Shown piece by piece: positions 1 through 7,687 of a DNA stretch of 13,461 bases. The position numbers were made by a program, and so were the translations under genes. The stretch lies in assembly GCA_001689485.1 (NCBI GenBank), contig LUJQ01000060.1, positions 1 to 13,461 on the forward strand, read 5' to 3'. Numbering within the stretch: the first letter of the stretch is position 1; the number at the start of each line of letters is the position of its first letter. Source of the DNA: Bacteroidales bacterium M6 (GTDB lineage Bacteria; Bacteroidota; Bacteroidia; Bacteroidales; Muribaculaceae). The notes under the pieces are model-generated. The model did no database searches. It was not told the origin of the DNA and was given only the letters and a program-made list of their open reading frames with translations.

Positions 1-2
1 CC

Positions 3-2717
3 TTAATCTTCGATAGCAGCCTGCGCCGCAGCTACGCGGGCGATGGGCACACGGAAGGGGGAGCAGCTTACGTAGTTCATGCCGAGTTTGGCGCAGAACT
101 TAACCGAAGAGGGTTCGCCGCCATGTTCGCCGCAGATACCCACTTTGAGTTCGGGCTTGGTGCCACGGCCTTTGCGCACGCCCATTTCCACGAGCTGACC
201 TACGCCTTCCTGGTCGAGCACTTCGAACGGGTCTGTCTTGATAACGCCATGTTCCTTGTAGAATTTGAGGAATTTGGGGGCATCGTCGCGCGAGAAACCG
301 AAGGTCATCTGAGTAAGGTCATTGGTACCGAACGAGAAGAAATCGGCAACAGTGGCAATCTGGTCAGCGGTGAGGGCTGCACGAGGCACCTCGATCATCG
401 TACCTACGAGGTAGGGAACCGAACGGCCTTGTTCTTCGAACACCTTGGCTGCGGTGATATTGATTACATCTGCCTGGTTCTGGATTTCCTTCAACGAACC
501 GACAAGGGGAATCATGATTTCGGGGTGAACGTCGATACCGCGGGCTTTCACTGCGAGTGCAGCCTCGATGATTGCACGAGTCTGCATCTCGGTTATTTCG
601 GGATATGTGATGCCGAGACGGCAGCCACGGTGACCGAGCATGGGGTTGAATTCCTCAAGGGCGTCGACCTTAGCTTTCACTTCTGCAAGGGTGATTCCCA
701 TCTCATCGGCAAGTTCCTTCTGTGTAGCAGTCTGATGAGGCACAAATTCGTGCAACGGGGGATCGAGCAGACGGATGGTCACTCCGTAGCCGTCCATTGC
801 CTCGAAGATACCTTCGAAGTCGCCACGCTGCATGGGAAGCAGTTTGGCAAGCGCGGCCTTGCGGCCTTCAAGGTCGGAGGCAAGAATCATTTCGCGAACG
901 GCCTTGATGCGGTCGCCTTCGAAGAACATGTGTTCTGTGCGGCAAAGACCGATACCCTGCGCACCGAAAGCGCGTGCCTGACGGGCGTCGCGGGGGGTGT
1001 CGGCATTGGTACGCACGAGTGTATGTGTATATTTGGCAGCGAGGTTCATGATAGCACCGAAGTCGCCGTCGAGTTCCGGCTGGACGGTGGGAACCTGACC
1101 GTCGTAAACGTCACCGGTCGAGCCGTTTAGCGAAATCCAGTCACCTTCGTTATAGGTTTTGCCACCCATTTCAACGGTGCGTTTTTCGTAATCGACCTTG
1201 ATTTCGCCTGCACCTGAAACGCAGCATTTACCCATACCACGGGCAACTACTGCCGCATGGCTTGTCATACCGCCACGCATGGTAAGGATGCCCTGTGCAA
1301 CGGCCATACCGCGAAGGTCTTCGGGAGAGGTCTCGATACGCACGAGAACGACTTTCTTTTTCTTCTCTGCCCATGCTTCCGCATCGTCGGCAAAGAATAC
1401 GATCTGGCCGGTAGCGGCGCCTGGCGATGCGGGAAGACCCTTGGCCATTACGAGCGCACGCTTAAGGGCGGCCTTGTCGAACACCGGGTGGAGAAGCTCG
1501 TCGAGTTTCTGGGGCTCCATACGCAGAAGGGTGGTCTTTTCGTCGATTTCACCTGCGCGGAGAAGATCCATGGCGATTTTCACCATAGCGGCACCTGTAC
1601 GCTTGCCGTTACGGGTCTGGAGCATCCAGAGTTTGCCATCCTGGATGGTGAACTCCATGTCCTGCATATCCTTGTAGTGGTCCTCAAGCTTATGGGCGAT
1701 GCTGATAAGCTCTGCGGCACATACGGGCATAGCTTCCTCAAGCGAGGGATATTTTGCAGCACGATCCTCTTCCGAGATACCCTGGAGGGCAGCCCAACGG
1801 CGAGAGCCCTCGATGGTAATCTGCTGGGGTGTACGGATACCGGCAACCACATCCTCGCCCTGGGCGTTGATGAGGTATTCGCCGTTGAATATGTTTTCAC
1901 CGGTGGCGGCATCACGCGAGAACGCCACGCCGGTAGCGGAGTTGTTACCCATGTTACCGTAAACCATAGCCTGCACGTTGACAGCGGTTCCCCATTCTTC
2001 GGGAATCTGGTTCATGCGACGGTAGAGGATTGCACGCTCGTTCATCCAGCTGTCGAACACGGCGCAGATACCACCCCACAGCTGATCCCATGCGCTTTCG
2101 GGGAAGTCCTTGCCGGTGTGTTCCTTAACGGCGGCTTTGAAGAGGGTTACAAGGTTCTTGAGGTCTTCGACTTCGAGATCGGTATCGAATTTCACACCCT
2201 TTTCCTCCTTCACCTGGTCGATGATGGCTTCGAAGGGGTCGGTCTCGGTTTTCGATTTGGGCTTCATGCCGAGCACCACGTCGCCATACATCTGCACGAA
2301 ACGGCGGTAGCTGTCCCATGCGAAACGGGGGTTGCCGCTCTTTTCAGCCAAAGCGTTGACAGTGGCATCGTTCATACCGAGGTTTAGCACGGTATCCATC
2401 ATGCCGGGCATCGAAGCGCGGGCACCTGAACGAACGGAAACGAGAAGGGGGTTCTGGGGGTCGTTGAATTTTGTGCCTGTAAGGCTTTCCACATGGGCGA
2501 TAGCCTTTTCAACGTCGGCCTTTATGTCTTTGACAACTTCATCCTTGCCATACTGGGTATATTCTGTGCAGACATCGGTAGTGATAGTGAAACCGGGAGG
2601 CACAGGCATGCCCAACTTATTCATTTCAGCGAGGTTGGCACCTTTACCGCCGAGGATGTTACGCATCGAAGCATCCCCTTCAGCCTTGCCGTCGCCGAAT
2701 GTAAAGATTTTTTTCAT
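3..2717 (-). CDS. ppdK: Pyruvate, phosphate dikinase (PpdK)
   Basis: Cytosolic enzyme that interconverts pyruvate + ATP + Pi with phosphoenolpyruvate + AMP + PPi; in fermentative Bacteroidota it links glycolysis and gluconeogenesis. The 904 residues match a full-length family member in three parts. The N-terminal ATP-grasp nucleotide-binding domain has GGKGANLAEM at 23-32 and SVRSGARASMPGMMDT at 94-109. The central swivelling phosphohistidine domain has GGMTSHAAVVARGMG at 482-496, with His487 the phosphorylated residue and Thr485 the position targeted by the PDRP regulatory protein in plants and some bacteria. The C-terminal PEP/pyruvate TIM barrel has LCRTEHMFF at 591-599, FGTNDLTQ at 796-803 and GICGEHGG at 860-867, with Cys862 the catalytic acid. 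All key residues are intact. The start is ATG at 2717 (MKKIFTFGDG), and the TAA stop lies at 3-5, so the gene is complete. It is divergent from rlmD. Identity is nearly certain. Confidence 0.98.
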   Translation of the reverse strand: MKKIFTFGDGKAEGDASMRNILGGKGANLAEMNKLGMPVPPGFTITTDVCTEYTQYGKDEVVKDIKADVEKAIAHVESLTGTKFNDPQNPLLVSVRSGARASMPGMMDTVLNLGMNDATVNALAEKSGNPRFAWDSYRRFVQMYGDVVLGMKPKSKTETDPFEAIIDQVKEEKGVKFDTDLEVEDLKNLVTLFKAAVKEHTGKDFPESAWDQLWGGICAVFDSWMNERAILYRRMNQIPEEWGTAVNVQAMVYGNMGNNSATGVAFSRDAATGENIFNGEYLINAQGEDVVAGIRTPQQITIEGSRRWAALQGISEEDRAAKYPSLEEAMPVCAAELISIAHKLEDHYKDMQDMEFTIQDGKLWMLQTRNGKRTGAAMVKIAMDLLRAGEIDEKTTLLRMEPQKLDELLHPVFDKAALKRALVMAKGLPASPGAATGQIVFFADDAEAWAEKKKKVVLVRIETSPEDLRGMAVAQGILTMRGGMTSHAAVVARGMGKCCVSGAGEIKVDYEKRTVEMGGKTYNEGDWISLNGSTGDVYDGQVPTVQPELDGDFGAIMNLAAKYTHTLVRTNADTPRDARQARAFGAQGIGLCRTEHMFFEGDRIKAVREMILASDLEGRKAALAKLLPMQRGDFEGIFEAMDGYGVTIRLLDPPLHEFVPHQTATQKELADEMGITLAEVKAKVDALEEFNPMLGHRGCRLGITYPEITEMQTRAIIEAALAVKARGIDVHPEIMIPLVGSLKEIQNQADVINITAAKVFEEQGRSVPYLVGTMIEVPRAALTADQIATVADFFSFGTNDLTQMTFGFSRDDAPKFLKFYKEHGVIKTDPFEVLDQEGVGQLVEMGVRKGRGTKPELKVGICGEHGGEPSSVKFCAKLGMNYVSCSPFRVPIARVAAAQAAIED

Positions 2718-2879
2718 TTGGGTCTGTAAGTTTTGATTAAAGTTATGATTTGTATATTTCCTGTTTTATCAAATGTCTATGCGGCGCTTGGTCAGACACC
2801 ACTGTGTTTTTATGGCTGTTTCATATCTCGAAGCCGCCCCGATGCGTTGCAACGGCGCGAATCCCCGTTTTCTATTCTG

Positions 2880-2887
2880 CAAAGATA
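2880..2887 (-). promoter_or_regulatory. Candidate ppdK promoter (-7 element)
   Basis: The plus strand reads CAAAGATA, so the minus strand reads TATCTTTG, an exact match to the Bacteroidota -7 consensus TAnnTTTG. The -33 region shows no clear TTTG; a T-rich run sits at roughly the expected distance. Transcription would begin near 2873-2876, giving ppdK a leader of about 155 nt. Confidence 0.5.
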
Positions 2888-2991
2888 CGATTTTGCGCTG
2901 AAAAAACATTCATTACCGAGGCAAAAAACAGTTTTTTCAATTAAAATTTTCATTTCTTGTTAAAGTGCGTTATATTTCCCCTTTAAATAAC

Positions 2992-2999
2992 TAACTTTG
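2992..2999 (+). promoter_or_regulatory. Candidate rlmD promoter (-7 element)
   Basis: TAACTTTG matches the Bacteroidota -7 consensus TAnnTTTG and is followed by GC, as is common. No good -33 TTTG lies 19-21 bp upstream. It would give rlmD an unusually long leader of about 185 nt. Confidence 0.5.
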
Positions 3000-3175
3000 C
3001 GACTGATTACACCAAATCAAACCAACAGCTTCACGGGGCATCCGAAGGTAATTCCGGTTCGTGATAACGCGGTTACACCAACGCATGGATTTTCAGTGCC
3101 GTCACAGCCTCAATCGCGGATATAGCAATGTGGGCCCCGGCAACCTGATGCCTCTCCCCATCCCCGTCAAGAATC

Positions 3176-3180
3176 AAGGA
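3176..3180 (+). promoter_or_regulatory. Ribosome binding site of rlmD
   Basis: AAGGA lies 8 nt before ATG 3189 and supports that start (MSRKKKELPL), just ahead of the TRAM-like domain. Clear Shine-Dalgarno sites are not universal in Bacteroidota, so this one is informative. Confidence 0.6.
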
Positions 3181-3188
3181 AACAACAT

Positions 3189-4601
3189 ATGTCACGCAAG
3201 AAGAAGGAACTCCCGCTTTTGGAGAATATCGAGATAACAGGCGTAGCAGCCGAAGGCAATGCCATAGCACGCGTCAACGACATGGTGGTTTTTATCCCTT
3301 ATGGCGCGCCTGGCGACATAGCCGACATAAAAATCGACCGTAAAAAACGCTCTTATGCCGAGGGGCATATCGAACGCCTGACAAAACCGTCCGACATACG
3401 CATCGAGCCGTTTTGCGAACATTTCGGCACATGCGGCGGGTGCCGCTGGCAACACCTCCCCTACGAATACCAGCTTCAAAACAAGCAGCAGCAGGTTACC
3501 GATGCCTTGCAGCGAATAGCGAAAGTGGAATTGCCGGAAATATCCCCGATTCTCGGCTCCGAGACAATCCGCGAATACCGCAACAAGATGGAATACACCT
3601 TTTCCAACAAGCGGTGGATCACATGGGAACAATTGCGTTCGGGCGAGGATGTGGGCGACCGTTCAGGTGCAGGATTCCATATTCCCGGGGCATTCGACAA
3701 AGTGCTTGACATCAACCGTTGCCACCTCCAGGATTCCATAGGTGACCGCATACGCCTTCACCTCAAGTCATACGGGATTGCCAACAGCATTCCATTCTAC
3801 GACCTCCGCGCACAACAAGGTTTCTTCCGCACGCTTATGATACGGGTGCTTACCACCGGTGAAATAATGGTTGTAATATCTTTCGGAGAAGACAACCAGG
3901 CCCAGATCCAAGCCACCCTCGACAACCTGCGCGAAGCATTCCCAGAGATAACATCACTGATGTATGTTGTGAACACAAAAGCAAACGACACCATAGGCGA
4001 CCTCCCGGTAATGCTGCATTCAGGCCGTGAATACATCATCGAGGATATGGAGGGATTGAAATTCCGAATCGGACCCAAATCATTTTATCAGACCAATTCC
4101 CGGCAAGCCTACCGCCTGTATTCGGTTACCCGTGAAATGGCCGGCCTTACCGGCGGGGAGCTAGTATATGACCTTTACACCGGCACAGGCACCATTGCCA
4201 ACTTCGTGGCACGGAATGCCCGCCACGTAATCGGCATCGAATACGTGGCCGACGCCATCGAAGATGCGAAAATAAATTCAGAGGTAAACGGAATCAGCAA
4301 CACCGAATTCTATGCCGGCGACATGAAAGATGTGCTCACCGACGAATTCATAGCCATCCACGGCCGCCCGGATGTGATGATTGTCGACCCTCCACGCGCA
4401 GGAATGCACGACGATGTAATCAAGGTCATCCTCAACGCCGCCCCCTCGCGCATAGTCTACGTAAGCTGCAATCCGGCAACACAGGCCAGAGACATCGCCA
4501 TGCTTGACGGTAAATACCGCGTAACGGCAGTGCAACCAGTCGACATGTTCCCCCACACCCATCATGTGGAAAACGTGGTGCGTCTCGAACTACGCGACTG
4601 A
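3189..4601 (+). CDS. rlmD: 23S rRNA (uracil-C5)-methyltransferase, RlmD/RumA type
   Basis: SAM-dependent enzyme of the TrmA/RlmC/RlmD class that makes 5-methyluridine in RNA; RlmD of E. coli methylates U1939 of 23S rRNA. The 470 residues show the full architecture. A TRAM-like RNA-binding domain spans about 10-65. A [4Fe-4S] cluster is expected from Cys76, Cys82, Cys85 (CGGCRWQ at 82-88) and Cys178. The Rossmann methyltransferase domain has SFYQTN at 298-303, SAM-binding DLYTGTGTIANF at 328-339, DPPRAG at 400-405, the catalytic nucleophile Cys427 in VSCNPAT, and the general base Glu461 near the C-terminus. The start at ATG 3189 is supported by AAGGA upstream. The exact target uridine cannot be proven from sequence, because Bacteroidota often have two paralogues of this family. 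The stop is 8 nt from the convergent stop of the CYTH gene. Confidence 0.93.
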   Translation: MSRKKKELPLLENIEITGVAAEGNAIARVNDMVVFIPYGAPGDIADIKIDRKKRSYAEGHIERLTKPSDIRIEPFCEHFGTCGGCRWQHLPYEYQLQNKQQQVTDALQRIAKVELPEISPILGSETIREYRNKMEYTFSNKRWITWEQLRSGEDVGDRSGAGFHIPGAFDKVLDINRCHLQDSIGDRIRLHLKSYGIANSIPFYDLRAQQGFFRTLMIRVLTTGEIMVVISFGEDNQAQIQATLDNLREAFPEITSLMYVVNTKANDTIGDLPVMLHSGREYIIEDMEGLKFRIGPKSFYQTNSRQAYRLYSVTREMAGLTGGELVYDLYTGTGTIANFVARNARHVIGIEYVADAIEDAKINSEVNGISNTEFYAGDMKDVLTDEFIAIHGRPDVMIVDPPRAGMHDDVIKVILNAAPSRIVYVSCNPATQARDIAMLDGKYRVTAVQPVDMFPHTHHVENVVRLELRD

Positions 4602-4609
4602 TGTGAAAT

Positions 4610-5053
4610 CTACATATTGGAATTGTAATATGCCGGATTACCTGTAACCTCCTTCCCTACAAAAAGCGGAACCCGGAAAGGCGAATCAGCCGAAGGCAGT
4701 TCGATTTCGGCGACAACAAGCCCCTCGTTATGCCCGTGGAACTCATCGACTTCCCATATCCACCCCTCAAAGGGTACGATATAGCGGGTTTTGGTGATAA
4801 CAGCCCCGTCGGCACACCTTTCCAGCATGTCGCGTGCATCGGCTACAGGGATTTCATATTCCCATTCGTCGCGCACGGCTCCATTGTTGCGCCCCTTAAC
4901 CGTCAGGAACGCCTTGTCATCCTTTATACGCACCCTGACCGTCGAATCAATCCGGCGGCTCAGATACCCCTGTGTTATTTCATAACTATGTGTGGCCGAC
5001 ACCTTGAAATTGGTATTTTCCACTAAAAATTTGCGTTCTATTTCTTTTGCCAT
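4610..5053 (-). CDS. CYTH domain protein (triphosphate tunnel metalloenzyme, probable inorganic triphosphatase)
   Basis: Single-domain CYTH protein of 147 residues, the usual length for bacterial stand-alone members. These cytosolic enzymes form a beta-barrel tunnel and hydrolyse triphosphates with a divalent metal. The hallmark ExExK motif is at 4-8 (EIERK). The further basic and acidic tunnel residues expected of the fold are visible: RVRIK at 40-44, Lys53 in TVKGR, the acidic strand EWEYEI at 63-68, KTR at 88-90, and AEIE at 115-118, which supplies metal-binding glutamates. Known members include inorganic triphosphatases and thiamine triphosphatases; class IV adenylate cyclases share the fold. 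Tripolyphosphate is the likeliest substrate, but this is inference. It is divergent from the DUF5686 gene with 58 bp between starts and shares a palindromic promoter region with it. No Shine-Dalgarno sequence is visible before ATG 5053. Confidence 0.88.
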   Translation of the reverse strand: MAKEIERKFLVENTNFKVSATHSYEITQGYLSRRIDSTVRVRIKDDKAFLTVKGRNNGAVRDEWEYEIPVADARDMLERCADGAVITKTRYIVPFEGWIWEVDEFHGHNEGLVVAEIELPSADSPFRVPLFVGKEVTGNPAYYNSNM

Positions 5054-5086
5054 AATACAGAACCTAGATAAGTCGCGTTCATTGCG

Positions 5087-5102
5087 TAACTTTGCAAAGT
5101 TA
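5087..5102. promoter_or_regulatory. Palindromic bidirectional promoter candidate
   Basis: TAACTTTGCAAAGTTA is a perfect 16-bp palindrome. Its left half (5087-5094) is TAACTTTG, an exact TAnnTTTG -7 element facing the DUF5686 gene. Its right half (5095-5102) is the same element on the minus strand facing the CYTH gene. Predicted leaders are about 11-14 nt for DUF5686 and about 35 nt for CYTH. Neither side has a convincing -33 TTTG. Confidence 0.55.
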
Positions 5103-5111
5103 TACAGAAAA

Positions 5112-7499
5112 ATGCGATATCATATATTCCGACATATCAAAATACGCCTGATTACCCTGGCCGTCGTGTACTCAGCAATCCTCCTCACCCCGGTCGGCAT
5201 ATATGCGCAGACCCACATATCGGCCGACCCCGACACATTGCGCGGGGTCACACTCCAGGAAATCACGGTGCGCCGCACAAAGGAACACTACAGCAAACGC
5301 AATAACCCGGCGGTAGAGTTCATGAACCGGATCCGCACGGCAAAAGAGGCATCCGACCCGCGCCGAAACGATTTCTACAACTATAGGAAATACGAACGGA
5401 TGTCGTTCGGCCTTAACAACTTCAAAATGGCCGACTCTCTACCGGCAGGAAAGAAACCTGGCAAATTCGCATTCCTCAAAGAACATGTCGACACATCCGA
5501 CATATCGGGCGTGCCGGTGCTTCCGTTGTCGGTCAAAGAAAAAGTGACCGACGTGATTTACCGTCGCTCACCGCATTCCGAAAAACAATATGTGCGAGGC
5601 CAAAGGTCATCAGGAATCGACGATATTGCCGATTTCCAGAACGTGCAGACCATGATCGAGGATGTGTTCCGCGAGGTCGACCTCTATGACGACGATATAA
5701 CTATCCTGCGCAACAGGTTTGTCAGCCCCCTTTCACACATCGCCCCCGATTTCTACAAATTCTATCTCACCGACACCGTTACCATCGAGGACGGCACACG
5801 ATGCATCGTGCTCAGTTTCGCTCCCCGCAACCCGGCCACATTCGGATTCCTAGGGCGGCTATATGTGGCGGAGGGGGACAGCACCATGTTCGTCCGACGC
5901 GTGAGCATGGGGGTCTCCCCTACCATCAACCTGAATTTTGTGGACCGCATGCAGATTCTACAGGAATTTGCAAAGGCGCCCGACGGGTCACGGCTGAAAC
6001 TTACCGACGACCTTAACGTGGAGATGACAGTTCTACCCGGCTCCCCGCCACTCTACGCACGGCGCACCACCGCCTACGACAACCATAACTTTGCCCCATC
6101 GCCGCAAGCCGAACTGCTCGACAGGCTCGGCTCTACATTCACCGCCCCTGATGCAGGCACTCTCGACGAAAAATGGTGGGGTGAACACAGGCTCGTAGCA
6201 GCAAGCAGCAACGAGACGCGCATCCCACAGCTTCTTAACCGGCTGCGTAACGTACCCATCTACAAATACGGTGAAAAATTCCTCAAACTTATGGTAGTGG
6301 GATATGTGCCTACCGGCAAACCTTCGAAATTCGACATAGGCCCCCTTAACACCTTCATCAGCGGGAACTCAGTGGAAGGTGTAAGGCTCCGTGCCGGAGG
6401 CATCACAACCGCCAATCTCAGCAACCGGTGGTTTGCACGCGGCTATATTGCCTACGGCACACGCGACCACAAATGGAAATACAGCGCCGAACTCGAACAC
6501 TCGTTCAACGAGAAACGCTATCATTCACGCGAATTTCCCATCCATTCCATAAAATTCTGCGAGAAATACGACATCGACCAACTTGGCCAGCACTATCTGT
6601 TCACCAACCCCGACAACATGTTCCTCGCCCTTAAACGAGGTTCGAACAAGCTGATAACATATCGCCGCGACACAAGGCTTACATACCAGCTCGAGCTGGC
6701 CAACAACTTCTCGGTGGAAGCATCAGCCGGGGTTGAAAGGCAGGAACCAGGGCCGTTCGTCCCGTTCGTATTGACCGACGGCACACACCTTGACCATATC
6801 AATGAAGCCACATTCACAGTGCAACTGCGTTATGCACCGGGTGAGAAATTCTACCAGGGCAAAACATCGCGAATCCCTATAAACCACGACCCGCCAGTTT
6901 TTATTCTAAGCCATACTTTTGCCCCAAAAGGCTTTCTCGGCAGCCGTTACACCATCAACAAAACCGAACTCAGCGCACAAAAACGAGTATGGTTCTCGGC
7001 ATTCGGGTTCGCCGATATAATCTTAAAGGGAGGACATATATGGAGCCGCTCCCCCTATATGGCACTCGCAACACCTAATGCCAACCTTTCATACACCATA
7101 CAGGACGAAAGTTTCGCATTGCTTAACCCGATGGAATTCATCGGCGATTCCTATGTCTCATGGGATTTGACCTATTGGGCCAACGGTGCGCTATTTAACT
7201 ATATCCCCCTGCTTAAGAAACTGAAACTTCGCGAAGTAGTGGCCTTCCGTGGATGGCTCGGGCATCTCAGCGACAAAAACAATCCCCGCTTTGACACCGA
7301 CCGGCAAAACCCGCTCCTGATGTTTCCTCAGGAAGCAGCCGCCACTCCGATGCACAAACTCCCGTATATGGAAATCAGCGCGGGAATCGACAACTTCCTC
7401 AAAGTACTTCGCATAGACTATGTGTGGAGGCTGAACTACCGCGACACACCAGGCATCGACCGTTCAGGGCTTCGCATAGCACTGCACGTGACCTTCTGA
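5112..7499 (+). CDS. DUF5686 family outer-membrane beta-barrel protein
   Basis: Predicted outer-membrane protein of 795 residues. I chose ATG 5112 because it gives a classic signal peptide (basic start MRYHIFRHIKIR, hydrophobic core to about residue 30, cleavage after IYA at 30-32), just downstream of the promoter palindrome. The upstream in-frame start at 4992 would overlap the CYTH gene. Family features are the segment HYSKRNNPAVEFMNRI at 59-74 and a conserved aromatic stretch at 88-103. A periplasmic alpha/beta part runs to about 370 with WWGEHRL at 355-361. A C-terminal barrel begins near EGVRLRAGG (422-430) and ends in Phe795, like many Bam substrates. Many relatives carry an N-terminal carboxypeptidase-regulatory-like domain; here only a short stretch precedes the core. 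The function is unknown in general; envelope biogenesis or transport is inferred. It may be transcribed alone, since the next gene lies 188 bp away with its own candidate promoter. Confidence 0.88.
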   Translation: MRYHIFRHIKIRLITLAVVYSAILLTPVGIYAQTHISADPDTLRGVTLQEITVRRTKEHYSKRNNPAVEFMNRIRTAKEASDPRRNDFYNYRKYERMSFGLNNFKMADSLPAGKKPGKFAFLKEHVDTSDISGVPVLPLSVKEKVTDVIYRRSPHSEKQYVRGQRSSGIDDIADFQNVQTMIEDVFREVDLYDDDITILRNRFVSPLSHIAPDFYKFYLTDTVTIEDGTRCIVLSFAPRNPATFGFLGRLYVAEGDSTMFVRRVSMGVSPTINLNFVDRMQILQEFAKAPDGSRLKLTDDLNVEMTVLPGSPPLYARRTTAYDNHNFAPSPQAELLDRLGSTFTAPDAGTLDEKWWGEHRLVAASSNETRIPQLLNRLRNVPIYKYGEKFLKLMVVGYVPTGKPSKFDIGPLNTFISGNSVEGVRLRAGGITTANLSNRWFARGYIAYGTRDHKWKYSAELEHSFNEKRYHSREFPIHSIKFCEKYDIDQLGQHYLFTNPDNMFLALKRGSNKLITYRRDTRLTYQLELANNFSVEASAGVERQEPGPFVPFVLTDGTHLDHINEATFTVQLRYAPGEKFYQGKTSRIPINHDPPVFILSHTFAPKGFLGSRYTINKTELSAQKRVWFSAFGFADIILKGGHIWSRSPYMALATPNANLSYTIQDESFALLNPMEFIGDSYVSWDLTYWANGALFNYIPLLKKLKLREVVAFRGWLGHLSDKNNPRFDTDRQNPLLMFPQEAAATPMHKLPYMEISAGIDNFLKVLRIDYVWRLNYRDTPGIDRSGLRIALHVTF

Positions 7500-7584
7500 C
7501 ATCCTTTTGCAATTCAAGCCCTGGAACAGCCCCCTAAATCCTTAATTAACCATAATATATTCCAAACACGGCAGCAAAGGAACT

Positions 7585-7620
7585 GCTAATCTAGCTAAAT
7601 TTGCTAATTTAGCGAAATAG
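7585..7620 (+). repeat. Four imperfect 9-bp tandem repeats with an embedded hairpin
   Basis: Four units in a row read GCTAATCTA, GCTAAATTT, GCTAATTTA and GCGAAATAG. Within them, GCTAAATT (7594-7601) and AATTTAGC (7606-7613) form a perfect 8-bp inverted repeat around TGCT. The array overlaps the candidate -7 element at 7596-7603, so a role as an operator for the downstream secreted enzyme gene is plausible but unproven. Confidence 0.6.
7596..7603 (+). promoter_or_regulatory. Candidate promoter of the DUF4838 gene (-7 element)
   Basis: TAAATTTG matches TAnnTTTG, followed by CT. Transcription would begin near 7608-7612, giving a leader of about 75-80 nt that includes the hairpin at 7634-7669. 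The -33 box is not recognisable, and the match lies in AT-rich repeats, so chance is possible. Confidence 0.4.
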
Positions 7621-7633
7621 CGACATCATTTCA

Positions 7634-7669
7634 GCTACAAAGATTTTCTCAAACCAAAATCTCTGTAGC
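7634..7669 (+). promoter_or_regulatory. Leader hairpin upstream of the DUF4838 gene
   Basis: The arms GCTACAAAGATTTT (7634-7647) and AAAATCTCTGTAGC (7656-7669) pair over 14 positions with one A-C mismatch, around the 8-nt loop CTCAAACC. The 3' arm ends 18 nt before ATG 7688 and is followed at once by AGG, the only ribosome-binding-like triplet there. No T-run follows, so it is not a typical terminator. It is a candidate mRNA structure or protein-binding site controlling translation or stability. Confidence 0.55.
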
Positions 7670-7687
7670 AGGTAATTTATCATTGCA

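Larger units (their letters stand above)
2718..3188. other. Divergent intergenic region ppdK / rlmD
   Basis: This 471-bp gap between two divergent starts contains two candidate Bacteroidota -7 elements, one facing each gene (2880-2887 and 2992-2999). AT-rich DNA with A and T runs lies between them (about 2900-2990). The part next to rlmD (about 3005-3188) is less AT-rich and would be its transcribed leader. That leader contains a short out-of-frame ORF from ATG 3085 to a stop ending at 3237, which overlaps the rlmD start. I recognise no RNA family or protein in it. Confidence 0.6.

Noticed and set aside
123..1130. 335-codon plus-strand ORF antisense to ppdK
   Set aside because: It shares codon boundaries with ppdK on the opposite strand and its product is an unstructured His/Phe/Glu-rich translation, as expected from the reverse complement of a codon-biased gene.
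1257..2387. 376-codon plus-strand ORF antisense to ppdK
   Set aside because: Same codon phase as ppdK, no start signal and no recognisable domain; ppdK is certain here.
2733..2963. Small plus-strand ORFs in the ppdK upstream region
   Set aside because: They overlap the candidate ppdK promoter in AT-rich DNA, and the peptides show no conserved features.
3073..3270. 65-codon minus-strand ORF over the rlmD leader and start
   Set aside because: It overlaps rlmD, has no ribosome binding site or recognisable domain, and is short enough to be chance.
4992..5111. Extended N-terminus for the DUF5686 protein
   Set aside because: It would overlap the CYTH coding region and the promoter palindrome and would bury the signal peptide 40 residues inside; ATG 5112 is better.
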